From NCBI GenBank assembly GCA_963978895.1, contig OZ022238.1:24836515-24900514 (forward strand): DNA of 64,000 nucleotides. The letters run 5' to 3'. Position 1 is the first letter of the stretch; the number at the start of each line of letters is the position of its first letter. A program made the translations under genes and the position numbers. The notes under the pieces were generated by a model. That model was not told the DNA's origin. It ran no database searches and saw nothing but the letters and a program-made list of their open reading frames with translations. The DNA comes from Erpobdella octoculata (Eukaryota > Annelida > Clitellata > Hirudinida > Erpobdellidae). Shown here in pieces: positions 25,706 to 41,481 of the stretch.

Positions 25706-25852
25706 CCTTTATGCATTGCTACACCATTCATCCGATCGTAATGAAATTTTCACACAACCTTGAGAGTCAAGGGGAATCAAATATAGTGAAAAAAATTTTG
25801 AAATCCGTCACAAAATGAGCGGAGCGGAGCGGGTGAGCGAGCGGGAACTATA
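25706..25852 (+). repeat. Helitron 5' module, copy 1
   Basis: A conserved module of about 145 bp contains GCATTGCTACACCATTCATC, GTAATGAAATTTTCACACAA and AAAATGAGCGGAGCGGAGCG and ends GCGAGCGGGAACTATATA. Other copies are at 32012-32155 (+), 57149-57297 (-), 57355-57500 (+) and 59155-59292 (+). It follows (TA)n-ATGAATGTTTGTATG starts and precedes (GTAT)n tracts, which fits a shared Helitron 5' region. Confidence 0.75.
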
Positions 25853-25936
25853 TATATATGTTTGTGCGTATGTATGTGTGTATGTATGTATGTGTATGTG
25901 CATGTATGTGTGTCTGTGTGTGTGTTTATGTATGTA

Positions 25937-26921
25937 CTATCGAAGATACCCGGCGTAGCCCGGGTTTTTAGAGGTTTTTCTAATGTTTGTCTCTTTCTCT
26001 CCCGTTTCCATTCCCACCTGCTTTCCCACTCCTGTTCGCTTTCCCGTTTTCGGTCGTTTTCCCTCTGCCGGTCGCTTTCCCGCTCCCAGTCGCTTTCCCG
26101 CTCCCGGTCGCTTTCCCGCTCCCGGTCGCTTTCCCGCTCCCGGTCGCTTTCCCGCTCCCGGTCGCTTTCCCGCTCCCGGTCGTTTTCCCGTTCCCGGTCG
26201 CTGTCCCGTTCCCGCTCACGTTTGCTCTTCGATTCCCGCTCACGCTTGCTTTTCCGTTCCAGCTCGCTGTCCGTTCCGGGTCGCTTTCCCGTTTTTATAA
26301 TAGACAAACTAACCCAAAAACATTCATATATATATATATATAGTCTTAGCAAATCAATTTTACGTTTTATAGGCTAACAGAAGTTATGAAAGAATGTAAA
26401 AGAGAAAATGAGCGTGAACGGGAACGGGAGAGCAACCGTGACAGGGAATGGGAGAGCAAGCATGACCGGGAACGGGAGAGCAAGCGTGAGCGGGAACGGG
26501 AAAGCGACCGGGAACGGGAAAGCGACCGGGAACGGGAAAGCGACCGGGAACGGGAAAGCGACCGGGAACAGGAAAGCGACCGGGAACGGGAAAACGACCG
26601 GGAACGGAAAAGCGACCGGGAACGGGAAAGCGACCGGGAACGGGAAAGCGACCGGGAACGCGGAAAGCGACCGGGAACGCGGAAAGCGACCGGGAACGCG
26701 GAAAGCGACCGGGAACGCGGAAAGCGACTGGAATCGGGAGAGCAAGCTTGGAAGGAAACGCGAGCAAGAGAGAAAATCGATAACAAAACTTCTGAGCGGG
26801 AAAGCGACCGGGAGCTGGAAAACGACCGAGAGCGGAAAAGCGACCGGGAACGCGACGAAAACGGGAAAGGGGAGAAGGAAACGGGAGCGAGAGAGACAAA
26901 CATTAGAAAAACCTCTAAAAA
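25937..26921. mobile_element. Composite double-ended Helitron, copy A (right end lost)
   Basis: The left end is a decayed CTAT then TACCCGGCGTAGCCCGGG, a Helitron 3' hairpin in reverse. Next comes an 18-bp minisatellite in minus sense (25990-26300), then the centre TATAATAGACAAACTAACCC ... AGTCTTAGCAAATC ... AGTTATGAAAGAATG, then a plus-sense minisatellite (26400-26900, units such as CGGGAACGGGAAAGCGAC) and ACATTAGAAAAACCTCTAAA. Its own right-hand hairpin is missing where it meets copy B at 26922. The long open frames in all six frames (RERESD, FPVPGR, RSRSLS repeats) come from the 18-bp period and are not evidence of a protein. Confidence 0.75.
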
Positions 26922-27771
<850 letters not shown>

Positions 27772-29640
27772 TGTAAAATCGATGATTTTACGATCAGTTT
27801 CCCATTGATAGGGATTAATAGTATTTATTAAGCTTCTTGAATATTCCAATAAACTGCAAAACCATTCTATTGAGTCCGGTATACGATTTGGTGATATCGT
27901 AACATTGGTGTCAGAATTGGGATACAAGAATGGTTTTGAAATCATTGGATGTGCTTTGGGCGAGTGAAATGAAAGACGAGCTGGAGAAACGTGGCCTGAG
28001 CGATACAGGCAAAAAAGACGAACTTATGGAACGCCTCTTAGCCGCGTTAGTGAATGAAGGCTATGGGCCTGACGACGATGAATATTTGTTCGATATTGAC
28101 GAGGAAGCTGTGGTTAGGCGGAGAAAATTGAAAAACAAATTGCTGGAAGAAGAAAGACAACAAGCGAGAGAAAACATGACAGCACAGGGGAAGATAGGAG
28201 AAGGAATGATTCTTGGCCACGAAACAAAAGTAGCAGCAGCCGGTACAACTGTTGAGAGTTTGGTCGCAGGGTTGGCTGAGGCAGTGGTGGACACGGTTCT
28301 GGACCAGCGGGTTGCTGGTGATGTGGGTTGCTGCGGCGAAACCCAATTTGAACTGGAGTCCACCAGCTGTGTCTCAGAGCATGTGACGGATGACGGCCGC
28401 ACAGACTGCACACGTCAAAGACGGTCATGATAAGGAACCTTGCAAAGATGTTTCAGATGAACCATGCAAAGATGTTCAAGATGAACCATGCAAAGATGGT
28501 GATGACGAGCCTGGCAAAGATGGTGACAATGATACAGTCGGTTTGGACGGCAACAACAAAACTAAAGAAGATGAAAAGAATGTTGAAAACAAAATGCAAA
28601 ACGATGAGGATGAAAGTGACGATGATGATTATAAAAATGGCAATAACAACTATGGCTTTTACCCATACAGCGACGGTTCTGAAACGGAAGCCTCCACAAC
28701 AGACGACGGCACCGAATATTCAGGGTCAGATTTTAGTGACGAATCTGACTCGGATGAAGCAACCGAGGATTTAGAAACGGACGAAACTCCAATGGAGAAA
28801 TACGTCAAAGTTAACTTGACAAAAAAAAGAAGACACTGATTTGAGAGACGATGGCGATAATTAGAAGAAAGATCGGCTGGACGATACGAAAGTTGACACC
28901 GACAAAAGAGCCGAGCTGGAATGTGAAAAGAAAACGTTCGTTTGTAGCTTGGAAGAAAACAAACATGACGGCGATGAACTTCTCCAAAACAACAATAGCA
29001 ATGCAGCAAGCAAAAAATCTAAAAAAAGATGAGCCAAGAGCAGAGAACGGTACCGAGAGTTCTATATCAGATGAATCCACAGAAGATTCTAGATCAGATA
29101 GACTAAGAGTCATTGTAAAATCAAATAACAGTTTGATGAAGGGATTTATTGGTTTTCGAAAAACCTTTTAAAGAGTTTCTTGAGGAAGATCTAAAAGATG
29201 TGAATGAAGAAGAAAAAGCAGACAGTTCCGATAAACCGTGCAAAGATGTTCAGGACGAGGCATGCAAAAAAGGCTGTGATGAACCGTGCAGATATGGCGA
29301 CGATGAGCCAAAGAAAGACTCTGTTGATGAGCCAAAAAAAGACTGGAATAAACTGCATGAAACGGTCAAGAGACTTGACCATGTTGTTTGCGAATTGCGG
29401 TCAAAACCACGAGTAGAGTTCAAGTTATTTTGTGTTTGTGGCCGAGTCGCATTTCTCAAAAGCGACTATGCTGTTCGGGACGAACAGAATTAAGAAGGGG
29501 GTAATCATGTAAAATCGATGATTTTACGATCAGTTTCCCATTGATAGAGATTAATAGGATTTATTAAGTTTCATGAATATTCCAATAAACTGCAAAACCA
29601 TTCTATTGAGCCCGGTATACGATTTGGTGATATCGTTACT
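27772..29640 (+). mobile_element. Gag-only LTR retrotransposon, plus copy
   Basis: The direct LTRs at 27772-27904 and 29508-29640 (about 133 bp) begin TGTAAAATCGATGATTTTAC and end GATATCGTAACA (the right one is decayed to GTTAC). They contain ATTCCAATAAACTGC, a poly(A)-type signal. A primer-binding-like TTGGTGTCAGAATTGGGA follows the left LTR directly, and a purine tract AAGAAGGGGG precedes the right LTR. The interior codes only the SAP-domain gag-like protein; no protease, RT or integrase is present, so it must be mobilised in trans. Confidence 0.8.
27930..29493 (+). pseudogene. SAP-domain gag-like protein, broken (plus copy)
   Basis: The frame opens at 27930 with a SAP motif (about residues 10-45, with MKDELEKRGLSDTGKKDEL), then a basic coiled-coil-like stretch (RRRKLKNKLLEEERQ). 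It is broken near 28,420 by a deletion of about 25 bp relative to the minus copy and continues in another frame from 28,390. That part has an acidic, Cys-containing repeat (DEPCKD, KDGDDEP) and long D/E runs, is broken again near 28,830 by an extra A in an A-run, and resumes with another KPCKDVQDE-like block to 29,493. SAP motifs bind DNA/chromatin in host proteins; the role in this gag is unknown. No zinc knuckle was seen. Confidence 0.7.
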
Positions 29641-29650
29641 ATATATATAT

Positions 29651-31915
<2,265 letters not shown>

Positions 31916-31945
31916 TATATATATAAATGAGTGTTTGTATGTATG

Positions 31946-31979
<34 letters not shown>

Positions 31980-32239
31980 TGTATGTATGTATATATGTAT
32001 ATAGGTATGTTATTCATGCATTGCTACACCATTCATCCGATCGTAATGAAATTTTCACACAACCTTGAGAGTAAAGGGGAATCAAATATAGAGAAAAAAT
32101 TTAAAAAATCCGTCACAAAATGAGCGGAGCGGAGCGGGTGAGCGAGCGGGAACTATATATATGTATGTGCGTATGTATGTGTGTATGTATGTATGTGTAT
32201 GTGCATGTATGTGTGTCTGTGTGTGTGTTTATGTATGTA

Positions 32240-33492
<1,253 letters not shown>

Positions 33493-33534
33493 ATTTTGTT
33501 TAAGGGCCCCGACAGTACGGCCGCCGACAAATAG

Positions 33535-33614
33535 GGGTATGTTTTCCGTATCTAAATGTATGGAGATAACCTTAGGTTCTATTTTTGGCAAATTTAGATA
33601 CGGAAAACATACCC
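33535..33614. repeat. 80-nt perfect-stem hairpin
   Basis: The 23-bp arms 33535-33557 (GGGTATGTTTTCCGTATC...) and 33592-33614 are exact reverse complements around a 34-nt loop. The size is like a microRNA precursor, but perfect pairing and the repeat-rich setting make a MITE remnant equally likely. The following 33615-34140 has two loosely similar halves (CATAACTTTT ... CTAATGCA and CTATAACTTTT ... CCAATGCA), probably transposon interior, and no gene. Confidence 0.6.
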
Positions 33615-34289
33615 TGATCTATATTTTGCTTCATAACTTTTGTATTTGTTGGACTATTTTCAAAAAATTAGTTTCTATGTTTAGCTAATATATTTGTCTT
33701 TCTAATGCATTAAGTTACAAACCCAATGCAGTCAAAAATATTAATCTACATGGCCCCAAACGCAAGTGAAAAATCCTCTCCATACATTTACATAGGGACG
33801 CGACGGTTTTTCGCCTATAACTTTTTTATTTTTTGCAATATTAAATTTATTTTTACACCATTATATTTTTTGCTTAAATACCTTTTTAACGATCTATAGC
33901 ACAACCCCAATGCACGAAATTGTGTTTGCACCATAGTTCGGGGATCCAGCTGCGCAGCCAACTTCTGCCTCATTGCGACCCTTGATGTTGACATAAAATC
34001 TTCAAAAAACATCTTAATGTATATTGTTGATGAATTATGTAGCTTTTAATTAAAAATTAATAAGATATAAACATCTTTATTAAAACGTAGATAGTTTAGT
34101 TTCCAAGATATAAACACCCCAAGTTTACGGTTGTTACGACATCGGCGATCAGTAAATGGATATATTGTTTATTTACAGACACCAACAGCAGTGATCACGT
34201 GACTAGAGTAGTCAACCAATCATAACAAACTAGATCATCTGAAGCCAATCAGAAGCCTCCTGTGTTAAAAAACCGGGTATGATCTGTGA

Positions 34290-34482
34290 ATATCCGAACG
34301 GGAGCGGGAAAGCGAACGAGAGCGAGAAACGACCGAGCGGGAAATCGACCGGGATCAGGAAAGTAACCCGGAGCGGGAAAGCGACCGAGAGTGGGAGAAC
34401 AAGCGGGAAAGGAAATGAGATCGAAAGAGACAAAAATTAAAAAACCTCTAAAAATCCCGGGCAACGCCGGGCACCCCGCTAG
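34290..34482 (+). mobile_element. Single-ended Helitron 3' part
   Basis: A short plus-sense minisatellite (GGGAAAGCGAACGAGAGCG style, 34300-34420) is followed by AAAAACCTCTAAAAA-like sequence, CCCGGGCAACGCCGGG, CACCCCGCTAG and T. The 5' boundary is not resolved. The 34140-34290 stretch holds nothing recognisable. Confidence 0.75.
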
Positions 34483-34485
34483 TAT

Positions 34486-34599
34486 ATATATATATACATA
34501 CCACTGACTGACTGACTCATCACGATATCGCAAAAACCACTGAAGGATTGTAATAAAATTTGGGACATATCTTTCTCTTGAGTTTTAGGTGCTCACTAA
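34486..34599 (+). repeat. Helitron 5'-like end with GACT array
   Basis: The order TATATATATA, CATACCACTGACTGACTGAC, ATCACGATATCGCAAAAACC, TAATAAAATTTGGGACATAT is the usual 5' layout of these Helitrons ((TA)n, a tetranucleotide array, then an AAATTTGG-like block). It is interrupted by the MITE at 34600. Confidence 0.55.
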
Positions 34600-34835
34600 A
34601 GCCCTGTACACATCGACAAAAAAACCCAACTCGACAACACCAAAACAAAAATCAGATCAAATCGGTCGGTCGGTGTGATATAGTCAACCACAAACCCAAC
34701 GCGACAAGCACGTTTTAGTCGCGTGTATCTTACAAGACATTAACGGCTATATCACATCGACAAACTCCGATTGTACCGGAGGTGTCAGATTTGATCGGGA
34801 CGCCTCAACTCACGTTTGTCGATGTGTACAGGGCT
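34600..34835. mobile_element. PIF/Harbinger-like MITE (236 bp)
   Basis: Perfect terminal inverted repeats begin AGCCCTGTACACATCGACAA and extend 21 bp on both sides. They are flanked by TAA at 34597-34599 and 34836-34838. A TAA/TTA duplication is typical of PIF/Harbinger. The interior contains a second inverted motif (GTGATATAG/CTATATCAC) but no coding frame. Downstream, 34840-35560 has no gene; 35310-35423 is a piece of the composite Helitron centre plus minisatellite (AGAAAATGAGCGAGAACGGG). Confidence 0.85.
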
Positions 34836-35562
34836 TAAGAAAGGGTTTTGAAAAATTCGGCCTGGATCGCCTTATTTCGAAGAATATACAATGCGTAATC
34901 TTTTAGTATTGAAACGCATCGGGGTGGGTAAAATGCAGACCGTGGACTTATTAATTAAATAAATGTTAACAAAAATATAGAAATTTTTTTTTATTTATCA
35001 ATAAAAATTATAACTAAAATTCAACCAAATACGTTATTTACTGAATCTTGGTTATTTATTAAGCCGAATAGTTTCGGTTGCTAAGGTGACGAGTTTTTTT
35101 TTCATTATATAAATTAAATGTTAACAAAAAATTTAGAAATTTTTTTATTTATTAACAATTTTCTATAAATACATATTTACATCTAAAATTCAACCGAATA
35201 CATTATTTACTGAATCTTGGTTATTTATTTTTAATAGTTGCTGTAATTGGTAATTGCGTAATAGAATTCATATTTAGTTTACGTAACAACGTTTGAAGGC
35301 TTCATGTAAGTTTTAGTCAGTTTTAGCAAATCTATTTTACGTTTTGAAGGGCTAAAAGAAGTTAGGAAAGAATGAAAAAGAGAAAATGAGCGAGAACGGG
35401 AACGGGAGAGCAAGCGTGAGCGGCATATTTCTAAACGGTAGTATGCGGCAATACAGAAAGGTCGATTAGCAGCCTAAGTGGGGTGTTGCTGAACGCTCTG
35501 CTTTAGATGTTCATGATTGCTATTCTCAAGGTGGCACTAAAAAGCTATAGAACAGAGAGAAG

Positions 35563-35615
35563 AGCTGGTTTTATATATATATATGTTATTATATATAACA
35601 TATATAAAACCAGCT
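35563..35615. repeat. Short AT-rich palindrome
   Basis: AGCTGGTTTTATATAT and its reverse complement ATATATAAAACCAGCT close a 53-bp foldback around a TA-rich middle. From 35616 to 35929 there is AT-rich sequence with no recognised gene. Confidence 0.7.
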
Positions 35616-35929
35616 GTATTAAATCAGCTACATATAATATGGTCGCTTTTCTTTATGTGGTTTCAACTTAAATTTCAATGTGTTTCATCCGTCAATAGCC
35701 GTATTAATTTGTTAAGTGAAAGTCGATTAAGCTTAGCTCCTATTCAATGTCTCTGTCTGAACAAAACTTATAATTATTTCTGATTTTTAACTCAACTATT
35801 TCAACTTGTCAACTTTTATAATATTTAATTTATTATTTTAACAAAGGGTTCTGAAGATGGCTTTATAGCTGGAAATAGCCATAGTTAATCCTAATTGTTT
35901 TATTATTTATCTATATATATATATATATA

Positions 35930-37517
35930 CTAGCAGTGCCCGTAGCGGCTTCGCTCGCATGAAATTAGAGAGTTTGAACCGTGCATCCATAGTAGAAATC
36001 AATTTTTTAGGTCTCGGCTCGGCCCGTCGACAACTTAGCCCAGCCCGTTTTAAAAACCTAAACTCCTGGCCCGGAACAGCCCGTTTGAATTAGGCCCGGC
36101 CCATTCTTACAGGCCTAGAAGTTCTATATACTTGATGAAAAACTTCGGCCCGTCCCACCTTGACTTCAGGTTTGGCCCGGCCCAACTGAAGACCCTAAAA
36201 TCACTAAAATATCTATATACTTGGTGAAAAACCTCGGCCCGTCCCACTTTGATTTAAGGTTTGGCCTGGCCCGTGTGAAGAATCTAAAACAACGGCTTGG
36301 CCCAACCGGTGATAAACTGGACTTAGCTACTTTTAACCGGCACAAAACTTCAAAATACTAATTTTTACATTTGTAGCACTTACAGTTTTTGAGTAGCAGT
36401 TATTTTGAAATCAAATAACCCTTATTTCCACCCCACATTTGAGGTCCTGGAAACCAAATTTTTAAAAAATGTTGAAACACTTATATCATTATTTTTTGAG
36501 TAAATACTAAATACTAATTTTGACATCTGTAGCATTCACAGTTTTTAAGTAGCAGTTACTTTAAAAACCAAAGAAACCTTTTTCCACCCCACATTTGAGA
36601 TCATGAAAACCAAAATTTCATATATCCTTATTTTTAGAGTAGAAACTAAATACTAATTTTTACTTTTGTAGCATTTACAGTTTTTGAGTAGCAGTTACTT
36701 TAAACACCAAGTAACCCAATTTTCCACCCCACATTTGAGGTCCTGAAAACCAAATTTTCAAAAAATAGTGAAACACGTATATCATTATTTTTAGAGTAGA
36801 AACTAAATACTAATTTTTACTTTTGTAGCATTTACAGTTTTTGAGTATCAGTTACTTTAAAAACCAAGTAATCCTATTGTCCAGCCCAAATTTAAGGTCC
36901 TGGAAACCAAATTTATAAAAAAATGGTGAAACACGTATATCTTTATTTTTAGAATAGAAACTAAATACTAATTTTTAAATCTGCGGTATTTACAGTTTTT
37001 GAGTAGCAGTTACTTTAAAAAACAAATAACCCTATTTTCCACCCCACATTCGAAGTCCTGGAAATCAAATTTTCAAAAAATGCTAAAACACGTATTTCAT
37101 TATTTTTGGATTAGAAACTAAATACTAATTTTTACTCCTGTAGCATTAACAGTTTTTGAGTAGAAGCTACTTTAAAAACCAAATAACCCAATTTTCCAAC
37201 CCACATTTGAGGTCCGGAAAACCGAATTTTCAATAAATGGTGAAACACGTATCTTTTTATTTTTTAAAAAGAATCTATATACCAAGTTTCAAAATCTCCT
37301 CATTTTTGGTTTTCGAGATATTCATTGTTTTAGAAAAAAGTTTGTTTTCCAGTTTTTTCCCCTCAGGAGCAAAATTTTCAAAAATCCTTTCTTAGCGGAT
37401 GTTTACGCTATAAAAGTAATATTAGTTCCAAATTTCACGTTCCTAGGATGAGGCGTTTGAGCTCGGCGTTGATTATCAGTCAGTCATCTGTCAGTCAGTC
37501 AGTCAGTCAGGACATGT

Positions 37518-37553
<36 letters not shown>
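35930..37553 (-). mobile_element. Non-autonomous Helitron (copy 2, inverted relative to copy 1)
   Basis: It begins, in plus coordinates, with CTAGCAGTGCCCGTAGCGGC (the 3' terminus in reverse) after an A. It repeats the whole body of copy 1 in reverse order and ends with GTCAGGACATGTTCTTTTA(TA)n. The exact TC start is lost in a (TA)n expansion at 37524-37553. Small substitutions and indels separate it from copy 1 at 21892-23360. A GTCA array is at 37480-37510. Confidence 0.85.
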
Positions 37554-37556
<3 letters not shown>

Positions 37557-38231
37557 AATATAAACTCTCAAGTACGTACAACAAAAACATAGACCTACAG
37601 ATTACACTGATTACAGAATACTGTACATTATGATTTACAATGATCTCTTTCTAAGTAGATTTAGCTGAACTGAATGCGTCAATAACTTCGGAAAATTCCA
37701 ACTCCTGAAGTACATCACTTTCAATGTTCATGAGAGATAGGTTGTTTAGTCTCTCTTGAGTCTGTGTTGACCTCAGAGCAGATTTGATGCGTTTGTGGTA
37801 GCTGAAAGATCGGTCACCGGCACAGAACACAAGCAGTGTCAAGTAATGACGAAGTAGAATGTAGGTGTTCGGGAAGGCCTTACTGAAATCATTTTGCAGC
37901 ATCAATTTCAGCATCTCGGGAGGTGAGCAGAAAATAACCTTGAGATTCTTGAGCAGTTATCTCCACTGGAACCATTCATTCTCAACTTGGCCCAGACTCT
38001 CCAATTCTCATGAGTAGAAATCTACCACTCCATTGAGAGAAACTTGTGCTTTCACATCAGTGTGCCGCAAGAACGAGAACAGCTTGTCCACTTTGAGTAG
38101 GCTTTGATTTGCTTGTCTAGGTTGGGAAGAAGACATTCAATAATCAACAAGAAAGTGGATATTCTTCAGAGCAAGACAAAGTTACACCTTCAGCACTTAG
38201 GTCATCTGCTGTTCGTTGGAAGTACTTTTTT

Positions 38232-39075
38232 CGGGTGTCCGGATAGTTCGTCGCAGGACAATTCGTCGCGGACAGTTCGTCGCAGAGAAACAAACAATTC
38301 GGCGCGGACACTTCGTCGCGGATAATTTGTCGCGTACAATTCGTTGCAGAAAACGGGCAATTGTTAATTAATAGTTACTATATTTATTATGTATTGTTTG
38401 CTCTTCAAAATATTACCAAAAATAATTCCAAAAAAAAAGCTAAAAATCCGTAAGACAGATTTTTGGCCCACCTGTCTCTGCACCATTTACTTGTGATACT
38501 CTTTCTTCCTCGATGTTGATTGATTAGAATATTATAATATTAAATCTACCTTTATATAAAAAAGATAGCAATTTAACAAAAACACGTGTTAATAAAAACT
38601 AATTTATTAATCTGCATCTCCGCATATAATCAATTAAAGAACGATTCTTAATAATCCATCACAACAGTACGCAATCGACAATCCAATTCTCGATATTTTT
38701 TTTCCTCAGAGGAAGACTTTCACCTGCAAGCACACGCTCAACCTTCATTTCGTTGATGTTTTGTTCTTTTTGTAGTTTTACTACTAACTTCGATAGTGTT
38801 ACGTGCAATTTGAACCGCCCGTGCAAATGCATTGTGCTATCTTTTAACTGCGTTGTTAATGCAAGGAATGACTTCACGGACAGCTTGATAGCAGCCCAGA
38901 TATCATATTAAAAAAGAGCACATCCCAGTTTATTGGCTTCAAGTGCAATTTGTTTAGGTTTGGTTGGCGACGAAGTGTCCGCGACGAATTGTCCTGCTTA
39001 GAATTGTCCGTTTTTTGCGACGAATTGTCCGCGCCGAAATGTCCGTTTTTCTGCGATGAATTGTCCTAGAACCCG
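38232..39075. mobile_element. MULE-like element inside the hAT relic
   Basis: Both ends carry arrays of GGACAATTCGTCGC in opposite orientation (38238-38350 and 38975-39070), and the outermost about 24 bp match imperfectly as inverted repeats (CGGGTGTCCGGATAGTTCG versus CGGGTTCTAGGACAATTCA). It splits the hAT coding region at a lysine/arginine-rich stretch. The minus strand 38877-38659 contains HVTLSKLVVKLQKEQNINEM, which resembles the C-terminal part of MULE transposases; I am not certain of this. Flanks AAAAAACGA/AAAAAAGTA could be a decayed 9-bp duplication. Confidence 0.55.
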
Positions 39076-39450
39076 TTTTCGTTTTTTAGTAAACTGTAAA
39101 ATTCTAGATAGCTTCTTTCCTAGTTCAACAAACTTGTTTTTTTACGTATCATTCCGACAAACTCATTCAGAGACTGGAGAAGACTCATGGAAGATCCCAG
39201 ATCGGCTTTTTCAGACTGGCGAAGCTTACTGGTCATGTTTATTCTCTTCAGAACACAGCTCCAAAATGCTGTCAGAAAGCCTGTTTCCAACTTCGCCAAA
39301 GCTTTAGTAATAGATTGAGCTTCAGCTTTAGTAGCCTTATTCTGTAAAGGGTCTCCAGCAGTCTGTTGCAAAACTTCAATGTACACATTGTAGTTTGAGA
39401 TAAAACTGTTTAGCGCATCAGCGCGTGCAGACCAACGAGTTTCACTCAGT

Positions 39451-40336
39451 CGCTTTGGAACAGTACATGATCTTTCAGTAGTTTTTAACTTGTCCGTTAG
39501 TACACGCCACCGTGTAGTAGAGGAAGATAGAAACACGTACATTTTCTGCACAACTCCGAAGAAGGTAACGGCTTGGACATATGACTCAGCTGCAGCATTT
39601 CCAGAAAGATTTAGAGAATGAGCCATGCAAGGGATAAAAGGTGCCCTTGGGTTGTCATGGAACACTTGGGCTGGACTATATTGTAGACTCCGGACATGTT
39701 GGATGCGTTGTCGCATGTCCGTACTATGCAAGGACCACCAATAGACATAGTTGTGACACACTTGAACTAACGAGCTTAGCAATCTTCGTCCACAATGTAG
39801 TTGTTAGAATATTACGCTTGCATAATAATTTTTTATTGTAAAATTGTTGAGGCCCCCAAAGCTCGGAGGCCCTGACGCAGGTGCGTCGCCTGTCGCTTTG
39901 GAACAGTACATGATCTTTCAGTAGTTTTTAACTTGTCCGTTAGTACACGCCACCGTGTAGTAGAGGAAGATAGAAACACGTACATTTTCTGCACAACTCC
40001 GAAGAAGGTAACGGCTTGGACATATGACTCAGCTGCAGCATTTCCAGAAAGATTTAGAGAATGAGCCATGCAAGGGATAAAAGGTGCCCTTGGGTTGTCA
40101 TGGAACACTTGGGCTGGACTATATTGTAGACACCGGACATGTTGGATGCGTTGTCGCATGTCCGTACTATGCAAGGACCACCAATAGACATAGTTGTGAC
40201 ACACTTGAACTAACGAGCTTAGCAATCTTCGTCCACAATGTAGTTGTTAGAATATTACGCTTGCATAATAATTTTTTATTGTAAAATTGTTGAGGCCCCC
40301 AAAGCTCGGAGGCCCTGACGCAGGTGCGTCACCTGC
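39451..40336. repeat. 443-bp tandem duplication within the hAT relic
   Basis: The segment starting CGCTTTGGAACAGTACATG at 39451 recurs at 39894, an offset of 443 bp, almost without change through AGCTCGGAGGCCCTGACGC. The duplicated block carries the 5' part of the transposase frame and the element end, giving two near-identical ORFs (39782-39120 and 40225-39833). Confidence 0.9.
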
Positions 40337-40357
40337 GCCATGGTTAATCCGCCACTG

Positions 40358-40388
<31 letters not shown>

Positions 40389-40487
40389 TTAATTAAATAT
40401 TTTCGATTTATAGTGAGTGTCGGATAATTGTGAAGATAATTAAAAAAGTGTAAAGACTAAAAAGTAGAAAATAAAAAAAAACCTTTT

Positions 40488-40590
40488 AAAAAACTAGTCT
40501 TATGATAAGACTAGGGTGCTCAGTTTGAATTTAAGAACAGATCTGTATAACTTAGCGAGCACCCTAGTCTTATCATAAGACTAGTTTTTT
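40488..40590. repeat. Perfect 34-bp inverted repeat (hairpin)
   Basis: The arms 40488-40521 (AAAAAACTAGTCTTATGATA...) and 40557-40590 are exact reverse complements around 35 nt. Each arm itself contains the palindrome CTAGTCTTATGATAAGACTA-G, so it can also form two small hairpins. It may be a foldback MITE. From 40591 to 41481 there is only AT-rich sequence, probably the 3' region of the nuclear receptor gene. Confidence 0.85.
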
Positions 40591-41481
40591 ATTTATTTGT
40601 TGACTATGTTAATAAGCTAATATACGACAATCTGTTTTGGAATCCGTTTTAAACAGGCGGAAACGAGACATCAGGCGTTTGCATCTGCATACCGAGCTTT
40701 AGCAACCAAAACTCTAAGCACCTGCATCAACAGAGAACCACAAAAACAGCTGCAACGACCAAAAATATTACGTTACCTTATTTCAAATTATGTAAACAAA
40801 ACATATTTTCATATTAAAAACGAATAAAATAAAAGCTTTAAAAATCACAAAACTGAATAAATCATCCAGCCAACAAGACAGAATGAAATCAAATGAAAGC
40901 AATGAAAAAATCACTTCACAAACTATTATTATTTATTATTAACACCACTTCAGCCAACAATCATTTGAGTGAGCAACAAAAATATGAGTTTCTGTATACA
41001 AATATATTTCATGTGTACATAAATTTATATAAATATACACAAATTTTCTTCGACAAGCTATTTAGGCAGATAACAATACTCAGCCGTTCTTATAGATGAA
41101 AACATTAACAATATTCATGAAGAAGTTAAGCAAAGAAATAAATGATGCTGACTTTAATAAACAGAGTTTAGGTTGACAGTTACTCATTCAGACTCAACAA
41201 AAAAATAAGTAAAAAAAATTTACTGAAACAAATTCATTCTCAACAATTCACAATAAAGAAAATTATTCAACAATTCCAAATCAATTCAAAGGTAGTTTTC
41301 TACAGGCTACAGTAATTATCTCAGTGATTAAATGAGAATTTTTGAGGCTCAATTCAGGAACAATAAAAAAAAAATGTACACAAAGTAGCTAAAAAAAAAA
41401 GACTAAAATGTAAAAAAAATAAAAAATAATAAAAAATCTTTAAAATAAAAAATTAAGTAAGATATGTGTACACCACAATCA

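Larger units (their letters stand above)
37651..40357 (-). pseudogene. hAT transposase relic (ZMYM/TTF-type)
   Basis: In minus sense the 5' end at 40357 reads CAGTGGCGGATTAACC, a hAT-type terminus. The core frame 39782-39120 has CMAHSLNL, SSSTTRWRVL and SETRWSARADAL. After an inserted element the C-terminal dimerisation region at 37914-37651 has YLTLLVFCAGDRSFSYHKRI, ALRSTQTQERLNNLSLM and IESDVL, the hAT C-terminal signature. The N-terminal zinc finger is not seen, there are stops around 38,000-38,200, and no matching left terminus was found. It is a dead element carrying one nested insertion and one internal tandem duplication. Confidence 0.85.

Noticed and set aside
26400..26900. Possible CRISPR array because of regular repeats
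   Set aside because: The repeats are contiguous with no unique spacers, the DNA is eukaryotic, and the units belong to a Helitron minisatellite.
37651..40357. Domesticated ZMYM-type host gene
   Set aside because: The frame is interrupted by a transposon, carries stops, and ends in a hAT terminus with a tandem duplication; it is a dead element.
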